Under the pieces are notes generated by a model. The model was not told the origin of the DNA and did no database searches. It worked only from the letters and a program-made list of their open reading frames with translations. A program made the translations under genes and the position numbers. Of a stretch of 64,000 nucleotides of DNA, positions 55,985-64,000 are shown piece by piece. The DNA is from Serripes groenlandicus (lineage: Eukaryota > Mollusca > Bivalvia > Cardiida > Cardiidae): positions 120,134,727 to 120,198,726 of the forward strand of contig JASEVX010000003.1 in assembly GCA_031761405.1 (NCBI GenBank), in the 5' to 3' direction. Position 1 is the first letter of the stretch; each line of letters starts with the position of its first letter.

Positions 55985-57609
55985 CTGAAATAGACAAAAA
56001 TTATTTTTCATACGAAATCTCTATTAATCGGTGTTTAAGTAATTTAGGATAACCTTTACCTCACACTTTCTGAGGCATCTGCAGCAGACAGTTTTTTGAA
56101 AACATATTGATAAAAGAAGACAATCATTATAACGCATAACAAGCCATTTCTCTTTTTGCCACAATGTTTTCCACTTTTAGTCACAGGTTATCCATGCTGC
56201 AGAATTGTTGAATGAGGGAAAGGGTTAAAGTGAAGATATATATTTTTTGGTCTTTAGAGATCATTGAAAATAGCTTTTGCTTAAACTGGCGCTGGAAGTT
56301 GTTGGCAGTTTGCATATCTCATGAACAGTCTCAAATACTGAATAAAACCGAGATTTGTTATTTTCATAATTTAGATGTTGTTTGTGCTTCCAAAGGATTT
56401 TTTTTAAAAAAAGTACTGTTCGTTTTCCTGTCGGTAAACAGTGCAATTATTTAGTTTATCATGATCAGACAATATCAAACAAACTGAGATTTGATTTATA
56501 TATTGTTTTATGGAGCATCAACAGCTAAGGTCATTTAGCGCGCATTTACATTTAATTATTCATGATCCCTGAGTAAACAAACCAGTACTAGGCTAGAAAA
56601 TGTGCCAAAGGGCACTCCACCATGACCTATAAACTGAGAGCTTAACACAATATGCACACTATGTCTTTAGTTGTTACTTACTCTCTAAAGCTAAAAAGAT
56701 TTCCCTTTTATCGCCTTGAAGCTGGCCGACGTTGGTGGAATTCATTCCCTGAAGGTCCCATAGGCTGAAAAAGCCATCAAAATAGCGTTTAAGCTTGCAG
56801 GCTGGAGTAGACTTTTTGGTTTTTGCGTTTAACTTTCCAATCCACCTTGAGGAAACAACAACCTTGGAGGAACTTCCACCAAACCTTTCAAATCCAGGTT
56901 TCACACCTTCTTCAATGGGTATGATCACCTGCCAAAAATCAAAGTATACTCAGGGATAAGTAAATAATTAAGATATGAAAATAAAAAATATATTTTATGG
57001 AAGTTGCATTCTTCTATTGCAATTGATAAACATATTTCAATATACAGCAGATTTTGAGGTGCAGATCCCTCTTATCTACATCTCTGGTACACTTGTCTTA
57101 ATTAGTCTTAAATTTACATATTTCATTTAGAATTATTGAATATATATGTTACTTTAAAATAATAAAACAAGGTAGTTAGCTAGACCTTCTTATGAGACAG
57201 GCAGCCGCATATGTATATATTTAAATTTTATGATCATGCATGGGTCGTGTGACAAAATAAGTGAAATTTTTCATTCACATTTATTTAATCTAGACTATAT
57301 TTCGTTTATTGTTAATTTCCAAATCATTCTTCCGTTACACGTATGTGTGTTTTTTATATAACATATCAAGTAAAGCTCTTGAAAACAACTGAAAAAAATC
57401 CAATTTAAGACTTTAAACTTGCAGAAAGAAATGGGGGGAAACGTTACTGGGACGAAGTACCCGAAGTTTTGTTTTGGTGCGAAACTTCACGCTTTGTCCG
57501 TGTTTTCGCTCTCTGGTGGCTCTATGATATTTCATAACTAGAAAAAAACTAAATTACCTTCTCGTAAAAACTTTGGAAGTTGTACAGTACGCTTTTTCGA
57601 CATTTTCAT
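55779..57609 (-). CDS. Divergent multi-exon gene of unknown function in the EnSpm-like element
   Basis: The exons supported by splice sites and frame are 56928-56682 and 55984-55779. A candidate first exon lies at 57609-57558 (two ATGs, MSKKRTVQLPKFLRE, donor GAAG|GTAATT). The latter ends in phase 1 while 56928 opens in phase 0, so one more exon or a different start is needed. The protein would begin about 0.4 kb from the oppositely oriented transposase start, suggesting a shared divergent promoter. No catalytic motif is visible; the basic residues suit a DNA-binding accessory protein, which is a guess. Confidence 0.5.
56049..56228. mobile_element. Palindromic MITE of the TTAA family, inside an intron
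   Basis: Left 'ggataacctttacctcacac' is a decayed TTAACCCTTTCCC; right 'gggaaagggttaa' is intact (TTAA 56225-56228). 'gaggcatctgcagcagacag' and 'catgctgcagaattg' are subterminal motifs. The core arm is 'ctctttttgccacaatgttt'. It sits in the intron 56681-55985 of the minus-strand gene. Confidence 0.65.
56682..56928 (-). CDS. Internal exon of the divergent gene
   Basis: Acceptor TGATTTTTGGCAG opens the frame with VIIPIEEGVKPGFERFGGSS, then a SKVVVSSRWIGKLNAKTKKS segment and KLKRYFDGFFSLWDLQGMNS, closing QGDKREIFLALE at donor GAGA|GTAAGT. There is no stop across 82 codons and both splice sites are strong. 'L..YF.GFFS...L....' slightly recalls BEN-domain starts. Family otherwise unknown. Confidence 0.6.
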
Positions 57610-58052
57610 CAAATTTGTCAAGTTGTTGAATCCAAAAAAACGTGCGATCTAGCTAGGTGTAGAATTTAATTGAACGAAATTTATATCGCTCTAATATTTC
57701 TGATCTCTATGTATATTTATTCAATTATAACACACAATAAATCGACCATAATAAATAGAAATTATGAAGGTACGACTTATATTTATTTGCTATTGAACTT
57801 ACGTAAAACGTTGTTAAAAAGTATAATATTTTCGTTAAATTCTGTAACAGCCATCCAAACAACACAGATCACGAAAACCAAACACCTCAATGATCAAGAT
57901 CATTTTGGGCGCATATAAACATTTACTAGACTATAATTAAATAAGTTTGAGCTTTAGCCTTTGACACAGTGTATTATTCACAAGGAAGAATTAAGTCACA
58001 AAGAGTTTATTCGTCGCCGTATATTGTCAAACAGATTAACAACACTTCGAAA
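57610..58052. promoter_or_regulatory. Divergent intergenic region between the two element genes
   Basis: About 440 bp separates the candidate minus-strand start (57609) from the transposase start (58053). It is AT-rich with TATA-like runs. No defined promoter element can be assigned. Its role is inferred from the head-to-head layout. The plus frame 57670-57918 is not credited. Confidence 0.3.
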
Positions 58053-58065
58053 ATGGAGAAATCAG
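58053..58065 (+). CDS. Transposase exon 1 (13 bp coding)
   Basis: ATG GAG AAA TCA G followed by donor GTAACA. Spliced to 58751 it gives MEKSDSQIDES, keeping the frame. The exon is very short, so it is supported only by phase agreement and its position at the head of the gene. Confidence 0.5.
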
Positions 58066-58750
58066 GTAACAATGGAGTTTACTTTTAAGGCAGTGTTTTC
58101 CCACATCAATTCTTGTTTTAATAAAAGATAAACAAAAATGTATTGACATCTGATGAAATATGTATATATTTACTTTAAAATCCACACTTTTTAGGCTTTG
58201 AGTAACTGACATAAATATGTTTAATATTGTTACGTGTTACTGTACCGGCGTTAAGCCATCGCGGGTTACAAAGCACTCACCACTGTGAACGTTGCTTAAC
58301 TTTAAGAAAAATCTAGCTATGCCGCTATTAAAGTCAGCTCCATGATACATTGTCAATGAATTGATGTATGACAATACGTTCATGTGTTGAAAGCAACTTG
58401 CCTACCAGAATTTCTGGCTAGAACACTGGACTTATTTTTTGTAAAGAATGAGGTGGCTATGGACTCCAGGAGTATGATGATGTTACATTGTTGAATTCTA
58501 TGTCAGACTGACTTGTCATCATCACTTATATGTATTGTAGTATTAAAATTTGCTTTTAATGGCATCTCATTGTAGGACTTATGCGTAGAAGCATTAATAA
58601 CAACTATGAACATTTTATTTTGCATGGAAAGAGGCGAACATATAATATATCAGTTTATTTGTTTCAATATTGCATGCAGAAATAAGTTACTTATAGGCCT
58701 ATAATCCCCTCCAGTAATTTGAGCTAATTGAATATTTTGTACTCTTTCAG

Positions 58751-58912
58751 ATTCTCAGATAGATGAAAGTAAAGGTTTTTTGAGAACAAAAATTGTTCGC
58801 ATTAACTCACGTGGTCATGTTCGCCCAAGACTATACAATGTTTTTCCTGATGATATTCCAGTGAAAAGGTGCAAGATTGCTACCAACAACGACTTGGATG
58901 CCAAAGTAAAAG
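58751..58912 (+). CDS. Transposase exon 2
   Basis: Acceptor GTACTCTTTCAG and donor GTAAAAG|GTATTG bracket one open frame: SQIDESKGFLRTKIVRINSR, GHVRPRLYNVFPDDIPVKRC and KIATNNDLDAKVK. It starts and ends in phase 1 and joins exon 3 as K-D-DELQEG. It encodes a basic N-terminal region without a recognised domain. Confidence 0.65.
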
Positions 58913-59478
58913 GTATTGATTAAATAATATATATGAGTGTATACAATAAAATGGTCTCCCTATTTACATGCAAGAAAGGTAAAAAACAACATGAAGGTAT
59001 TGAATGATTTTTACAGTTATTTACAAGATGAATGAATTATTCAGAAATGAACTCATCTCTTTGAACATATAAATAATATTCAAAGAGTTAAATTTCTATT
59101 AAAGCGAAAGATCGACATGACTTTTATCGCAATAATTGACACGTGAACAGTCTGCAATAGGGGTGTTGGTGCACGTCTAGAAGGGAGCACAAATGTCTTT
59201 GTAAATAATACAAACAAACATAATCTCGAGTCAAAATGAAGAACATAAATACTTAAAAAATCGGAGTATTCATTTCATGTTAGATGTGACATAACTAAGT
59301 GTTTTTTAAACAACCGCAATTGCAATATGTTCAGCGCATTTCAATGTGTATCTTTCTAATAATATCGGATCCTACCATGTGATCTCAGAAATCTGTTCAA
59401 AAGTAATAGGCGCGCCGTGCTCGGCGGCGCCTAATAATAGATTTACTTGAAATGGTTCAAATTACAATATAATTTATA

Positions 59479-59640
59479 TGACCCTTTACCTTATATAGAC
59501 CATTTCTGACGCCTCTGCAGCAAAAGTCTTATTAAAAACATTGTGAAAAAAGAAGAAATTGCACAAAACTTGCCATTTCTCCCTTTGCTACAATGTATTT
59601 CACATACATAATTATGTTCATTTATAATAATTTTTAACAA
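59479..59640. mobile_element. Palindromic MITE of the TTAA family, in transposase intron 2
   Basis: 'gaccctttaccttatataga' resembles the left end. 'gacgcctctgcagcaaaagt' is subterminal. The core 'acattgtgaaaaaagaagaa' pairs imperfectly with 'tttctccctttgctacaatg'. Confidence 0.55.
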
Positions 59641-59863
59641 ATATTAGACACTAACAGAAGTTTGTGAGAAAGTGTATTCTGTTAATTCTCCTGGCTTTAT
59701 TCTTTGTAGAATGTTGGTATTGAAACAATTTAAATTCAATTCAGTCTTGGGTTAACTGTTAAGTTTATTTTTTTTTAGATTTTTATTTAGATTTGCCATC
59801 TTAAAATTAAGTTGAATATATTATTAACTCTTAAATCTGAAAGAGGCAGACAATTTATAATCT

Positions 59864-60015
59864 TTAACCCTTTCCCTCATAATTATGACCGCTCTGTAAC
59901 AGAGCATATCAGCACTGAAACATATTTCGTCAAAAGATAGAAAATCTCCATAATTGAATGGATAAACCTATGACAAAAAGGGCAAACATTGTGGCAAAAG
60001 GAGAAATTGCACATA
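59864..60015. mobile_element. Truncated palindromic MITE of the TTAA family, in transposase intron 2
   Basis: Left end TTAACCCTTTCCCTCATAAT (59864) is followed by 'gaaaatctccataattgaat' and one core arm, 'cattgtggcaaaaggagaaa'. The second arm is missing; sequence switches about 80 bp before exon 3. Confidence 0.6.
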
Positions 60016-60095
60016 TTGTGTTAATAGATAAATTTTTAGAAATTTAAGACTTATATTTTTGCATCTTTTTATCATGTTATTACATTTTTTAACAG

Positions 60096-60726
60096 ATGAT
60101 GAGTTACAAGAAGGAACAGCACCAGATGAAGTAAACAGATATATATTGGATGAAGAAATAATTGAAGAAGAAATACAAGATGAAGAAATAATTGAAGAAG
60201 AAATACAAGATGAAAAAGCTTCCAAGAACGACAATCTGAATAATGAGGCAGCTATGAATGTGCCAATATACACTGGTCACACTATGACAATCTTTACCAG
60301 TATTATACTTGTTTGGGTATATGCGATGACTCATTCAATCACTGGTAGTCAATTGTCTGACTTACTTGTTCTTTTAAATGCTCATTGTTTGAATGAAATT
60401 CCAGTGTTCTCAAGTCTTCAGTCATTTAAAAAATATTTTGCCGACTTAAAGTCTCCAATTATTAAAAACTACTATTGCAGCTCTTGCTTAATGAATGCTG
60501 AGGATAGTTCGCAGGAAATCTGTCTAAATGCTGCCTGTGGCAAAGACTTACAGAAAAAAAATGGTATGTCATATTTTGTGGAGTTACCACTTCAAACTCA
60601 ACTGAATGATTTGTTTCAACGTAGTTCCTTTCGTGAACATTTGAAATATCGCTTCAACAGGACAAAGAGACAGGCGGATGGAATTGAAGATATATATGAT
60701 GGTGAATTGTACAAGAAAAATCTTTA
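60096..60726 (+). CDS. Transposase exon 3, first in-frame segment
   Basis: Acceptor TTTTTTAACAG then DDELQEGTAPDEVNRYILDE. Next is EEIIEEEIQD twice (exact 30-bp duplication near 60152-60211), then a region from VPIYTGHTM to 'ADLKSPIIKNYYCSSCLMNA' and a zinc-ribbon-like CLNAACG. Then MSYFVELPLQTQLNDLFQR and a QADGIEDIYDGELYKK segment follow. The frame is lost in the A-run at about 60716-60720. Downstream in the shifted frame are SLNGKPLSNPNNISLTWNTD. Confidence 0.75.
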
Positions 60727-60800
60727 AATGGAAAGCCCTTATCAAATCCTAACAACATTTCTTTAACATGGAATACTGATGGCGTTCCTGTATACTATTT

Positions 60801-61292
60801 AAAAGTTCAAAGTTTTCAATTTGGCCTATGTACCTTATGATCAATGAATTGCCATACAAGGAGCGAATTAAAAAGTCAAATATGTTATGTTATGGACTCT
60901 GGTTTGGAGACATCAAACCTCCAATAAATCTGTTTTGCAATCCACTATTGAATCATTTAAAGACATTGGAAACAGATGGTTTTGAAATCAATACTGTGGA
61001 CGATGTGTTTCATGTAAAAGCCTTTTTAATTTGTGGAACTGCAGAATTACCTGCAAAATCGACAGCATTAAATATGATTCAATTCAATGGAGATTCTAGT
61101 TGTAATCGTTATTTACAAAAGGGACTTAATCTGAAAACTGGAAATAGAGGATACGTTCATATTTTTCCATTTGATCATGACAATCCAGTTGGACCGTACC
61201 GTATATCAGAAGATTGTATTGCTGATGCTGCTGAAGCAGTAAATACATCCGGAACAATCAATGGTATAAAGGGACCTACATTTTTGATGGGA
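60801..61292 (+). CDS. Transposase exon 3, second in-frame segment
   Basis: The frame KSSKFSIWPMYLMINELPYK resumes after a 5-base insertion (60796-60800, TATTT). Next come YGLWFGDIKPPINLFCNPLL and FLICGTAELPAKSTALNMIQ, then FNGDSSCNRYLQKGLNLKTG. In relatives a 'GC.FC' pair follows the second catalytic Asp; here only the first Cys remains (SCNRY). It ends with AVNTSGTINGIKGPTFLMGL before the third break at about 61293. Confidence 0.75.
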
Positions 61293-61295
61293 CTT

Positions 61296-61759
61296 GTCTT
61301 TCATCTTATGACTTTGCTTCTTCAACAGCAATTGATTATATGCATTGTGTTTTATTAGGTGTTACCAAAAAACTTATGACATTTTGGTTTTCCGTAGGTT
61401 TCTCGTCTGAGCCTTTTTCACTTGTAAAATGTTTAGACGAAATAGATGATCGTCTTATGAAAGTTAAACCTAACTACCGCATGACACGGAGACCAAGAAC
61501 AATTTCTAATCATTTTAAGTTTTGGAAAGCTTCTGAGCTTAGATCTTGGTTGTTGTTTTATTCAGTACCTATACTTCAAGATGTTATGTCACCAGTTTAT
61601 TTTTTCCACTATTGCACATTTGTTGAAAGTATATGGATTTTATGTCAAGAGAGCATACTACCGTCTGAAATTGAACATTCATACTTCCTGTTAAATTATT
61701 TTGTTTTTATGATGGAATCACTTTATGGTGCTAGATACATGACCCTGAACACTCAGTTT
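61296..61759 (+). CDS. Transposase exon 3, third in-frame segment
   Basis: LSSYDFASSTAIDYMHCVLL then GVTKKLMTFWF contains the third catalytic Asp. Then PNYRMTRRPRTISNHFKFWK, ELRSWLLFYSVPIL, and HYCTFVESIWILCQE leading to YFVFMMESLYGARYMTLN, a DUF4218-like stretch. One extra T in 'cagtttgc' near 61759 breaks the frame. Confidence 0.75.
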
Positions 61760-62543
61760 GCTTCATCTTCCAAAATGTGTTAAAGACTTGGGGCCTCTCT
61801 GGGTATATTCATGCTTTGCTTTTGAGTCTCTAAATGGTGATCTTTTGAAACTTTTCCATGGAACACAGGCAGTAAAAATGAAAATCGTAGCAGCAATAAA
61901 CAGTCACCAATTCTTACCAAACCTACTTGATCAATTACCAAACCATGTCAAAGAAAATACTATATTGAAGAGGTTTGTTCACTCTTCACAGACAGTACTT
62001 AAGCAAAAGATTGACCACAACATATATACAGTTGGGGGGAAGAAGAAAGTACAATTAAGCGCTCAGCAGAAAGATGCATTTAAGATAAAACTTGGTTTTA
62101 AACCAGTTTTTCTTACATTTTATGACCGGATTATGCTTAGAAATCATCTTTTTCATTCAGAACTTTACACACGTGTTCAAGCAAGAAATTCTTATACAGT
62201 TAAGTTCCTTAGTGCAGAAAGTAATTTCTGTTTTGGACATATTGTTTTTTTTGCTGTTCACAGATTTAATAGATGTGTTTGTACATATGAATGTAAATGT
62301 AGAAATTCTACTTTCGCATGTCTTAAAATTCTGGATAAACACTCTGAAAGTGTTTTAGACACTTCACATGTAGATTATCCTGCATATTTAAAAGTGAAAG
62401 TTGGTCACATTCATAAACTGAAATACAATGGAAATGTTCAAGTTGTTGATTTACACAATATTGTCTCATTGTGTGTAGACACATCTTTCTCGGATGATTT
62501 TTTTTTTATCTGTGAAAGTCCCAATATCTGTGAGAGTGATTAG
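61760..62543 (+). CDS. Transposase exon 3, C-terminal segment
   Basis: LLHLPKCVKDLGPLWVYSCF then AFESLNGDLLKLFHGTQAVK continues the DUF4218-like domain. The remaining 200 residues include a KIDHNIYTVGGKKKVQL segment, YTRVQARNSYTVKFLSAESN and a cysteine-bearing CVCTYECKCRNSTFACLK. It ends ESPNICESD with TAG/TGA-type termination at 62541-62543. This part is one uninterrupted frame of 261 codons. Confidence 0.75.
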
Positions 62544-62880
62544 GAAAACCAATCTTTATTAGAACTCATGAACAGGTTTTTAGCAGTTGGCAAAAGTGTT
62601 AAGGGGAACACCGTTTTATTTACTGTACAAGTTGATTTTTAGCTCCATTACTACTCGCCATGTATTCTGGGTCCCGTTAATACTTAAGAGCTAGTTGGCA
62701 TTTTTCTTTCATATTTGAAATATAGTTACAACTTAAACCTTTTATTTACATTGAAAGCTAAAGATGCTAAGGGTGACCTTCTTTTTGGGATAATAAACAT
62801 GATTTTAGGTGGTGAAAGGGCAAATTGATATATTCATTTTTGTTTTCTCAATAAGTACTTAAGTAACTTATGTTTGTTAT
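62544..62880. other. 3' flank of the transposase gene
   Basis: No further exon is visible. AATAAA-like strings ('gataataaacatg' near 62793) could serve as a polyadenylation signal. No confident site was chosen. Confidence 0.3.
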
Positions 62881-62881
62881 C

Positions 62882-63385
62882 CCCCGCCTGTTTACAGGGA
62901 GGGATATATTGAAATGGCGTTGTCCGTCCGTCCGTCACCTCCGTCCGCAACCATTTCGCAGTAACTAGCTGTTAGAATTTCATGAAACTTCAAATAAATA
63001 TGAACCAACATATGGGGATGATGCCCGTCCATTTTTTTTTTTTTGATTGGTCAATTTTCCTTGATTTATTGAAAAATCCACGTCCGCACCCATTTCTCAG
63101 TAACTAGATGGTAGAATTTCATGAAACTTGAAATAAATATGAACCAAAATACTGGGATGAAGCCCGTTTATTGTTTTTTTGATTGGTCAATTTTCTTTAG
63201 AGTTATTGCCCTTGATTTATTGAAAAATACAGGTCTGCAGCCATTTCTCAGTAACTACCTGGTAGAATTTCATGAAACTTGAAATAAACATGAACCAACA
63301 TACTGGGATGATGTTAGTCTATTGTTTTTTTGGATTGGTCAATTTTCCTTAGAGTTATTCCCCTTGATTAATTGAAAAATCCACG
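62882..63385. repeat. Tandem array, three units of about 145 bp
   Basis: After a 'cgttgtccgtccgtccgtca' leader, the unit 'catttctcagtaactagatg' + 'gtagaatttcatgaaactt' + 'aataaatatgaaccaacata' + 'attggtcaattttcctt' occurs near 62952, 63090 and 63241. Confidence 0.75.
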
Positions 63386-63389
63386 TCAA

Positions 63390-63605
63390 GTTTGTTCTTC
63401 TCCCAAACTGGTTGGCAGATATTCAAAATAATTATTTTGTAGAAATATTCCTTAGATGACTCTATCATATTCCTTGAAGCCATGATGCTTGGTCAAAAAA
63501 CATGTCTGCCAATGGGGGGGGTGCTATTTTGCCTTATATAGTGAAAACCTAAAAAAGTGTCAGGCCGATTTTAAAATAATTTTGTCACAATGTTCCTTCT
63601 TTCAG
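63390..63605 (-). repeat. Fragment of the GGGCCATGATGGCCC family
   Basis: 'ttccttagatgactctatca', 'ttggtcaaaaaacatgtctg' and 'cgattttaaaataattttgt' match body units elsewhere. It is truncated at both ends. Confidence 0.5.
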
Positions 63606-63627
63606 TATTTACTTTGTTTAATACATT

Positions 63628-63652
63628 TTATATATATATATATATATATATA
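63628..63652. repeat. (TA)n microsatellite
   Basis: About 12 TA dinucleotides in a row. Confidence 0.9.
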
Positions 63653-63814
63653 AGTGTTTTTGTTTTTTTTACATATTATAGAATATTTTATTTCTAAATT
63701 GTTAACATTATTGAAAAAATAAATATAACAAAAAGTTTGATATTCTTCTTTTCTACATACAGTACTTGTAGTAAAAAACCTCAGTGTAAGAAATCTTTTA
63801 CAATTGTACAAGTC

Positions 63815-64000
63815 GCAATTGTGAACATATTGTTAACTGAGAAAATTAACAGAGTTTTTTCCACAAATTCTATTCCATGTCAGTAATACAGTTCTTTATG
63901 TGAACATTCCGCGCGCTAAATGTGAACATTCTGCGAATTGAAATGTTTCCTTTTGACAAACTGACCATTTTATATGTTCTTATTGTGAACATTATGTTAA
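63815..64000. repeat. Dispersed TGTGAACATT-type motifs, likely subterminal repeats
   Basis: 'caattgtgaacatattgtta', 'ttatgtgaacattccgcgcg', 'aaatgtgaacattctgcgaa' and 'ttattgtgaacattatgtta' occur within 185 bp. The same words build the array at 54066-54716 and its left flank near 53930. The motif cluster runs off the window. Confidence 0.6.

Larger units (their letters stand above)
58053..62543 (+). pseudogene. EnSpm/CACTA-type (Tnp2-like) transposase, three exons, frame-broken
   Basis: This is a cut-and-paste transposase with an RNase-H-like (DDD/E) core. Exons are 58053-58065, 58751-58912 and 60096-62543, joined in phase 1 each time. Along exon 3 come an acidic repeat, a zinc-ribbon-like YCSSC...CLNAACG, the 'PLQTQLNDLF' block, first catalytic Asp in WNTDG (60778-60780), SKFSIWPMYLMINELP, the second catalytic region CGTAELPAKS with Glu in place of Asp (61044-61046), NGIKGPTFLMGL, third Asp in IDYMHCVLLG (61334-61336), then a DUF4218-like part (LLHLPKCVKDLGPLW) and a long C-terminal region. 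Four frame breaks lie at about 60718, 60796-60800, 61293 and 61759. Either the copy is dead or the assembly has small indels; the domain order is complete. Confidence 0.75.
53872..64000 (+). mobile_element. Probable EnSpm/CACTA-type DNA transposon, right end outside the window
   Basis: It is defined by a transposase gene (58053-62543), a divergent second gene (about 57609-55779), a 24-bp array at 54066-54716 and matching motifs at 63820-64000. Motif pairs include 'ctattgtgaataatatgtta' (53933) versus 'cttattgtgaacattatgtt' (63980) and the shared words TGTGAACA and GCGAA. Subterminal repeat arrays are a hallmark of EnSpm/CACTA elements. The exact left end is not fixed; a CACT at 53874 is one candidate. 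Extent and unity of the element are inference. Confidence 0.5.

Noticed and set aside
62092..62358. Alternative open frame inside the transposase
   Set aside because: It is a shifted-frame shadow of the C-terminal transposase segment.

Overview
The window looks like nuclear DNA of a marine invertebrate, most likely a bivalve mollusc. It is AT-rich and intron-rich, has no operons or ribosome binding sites, and is dominated by short interspersed and tandem repeats. Two of these families resemble sequences common in bivalve genomes: a 'GGGCCATGATGGCCC' family and a 'GGGACCCATATGGG' minisatellite. The organism assignment is inference. Nearly all short open reading frames are chance or repeat-derived. 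I found two multi-exon loci worth calling genes, both damaged, plus several dead transposon fragments.

Locus 1, minus strand, about 35.76 kb down to 20.15 kb: pieces of a HECT E3 ubiquitin ligase of the G2E3-like type, in the correct order. They are a SAM-domain first exon (35756-35564), a large exon with the pre-HECT domain and a zinc-finger-like motif (32730-31677), a possible small HECT exon (31370-31302), a HECT exon (21911 to about 21766) and the terminal HECT exon with the catalytic-cysteine motif (20426-20152). Two in-frame stops, an adjoining hairpin element and an apparently missing HECT core suggest a pseudogene. A 21-bp tandem array lies just upstream of its start, and two GGGACCC minisatellites sit in its introns.

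Locus 2, about 53.9 kb to beyond the right edge: an EnSpm/CACTA-type DNA transposon. A three-exon transposase runs on the plus strand (58053-62543, four frame breaks). A spliced gene of unknown function runs divergently on the minus strand (about 57.6 to 55.8 kb). A 24-bp tandem array (54.07-54.72 kb) contains motifs that reappear at 63.82-64.00 kb, as expected of subterminal repeats of one element.

The rest is repeat landscape: TTAA-flanked, piggyBac-like palindromic MITEs at about a dozen sites; tRNA-derived SINEs; degraded LINE reverse transcriptase pieces (12.65, 37.9 and 52.7 kb); a mariner-like transposase relic (44.76-45.23 kb); an integrase-type helix-turn-helix fragment (13.9 kb); and long arrays of 110-290 bp units. 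About 5.96-10.57, 10.72-12.64, 36.97-37.88, 40.43-42.1 and 45.45-46.8 kb hold nothing I can name.
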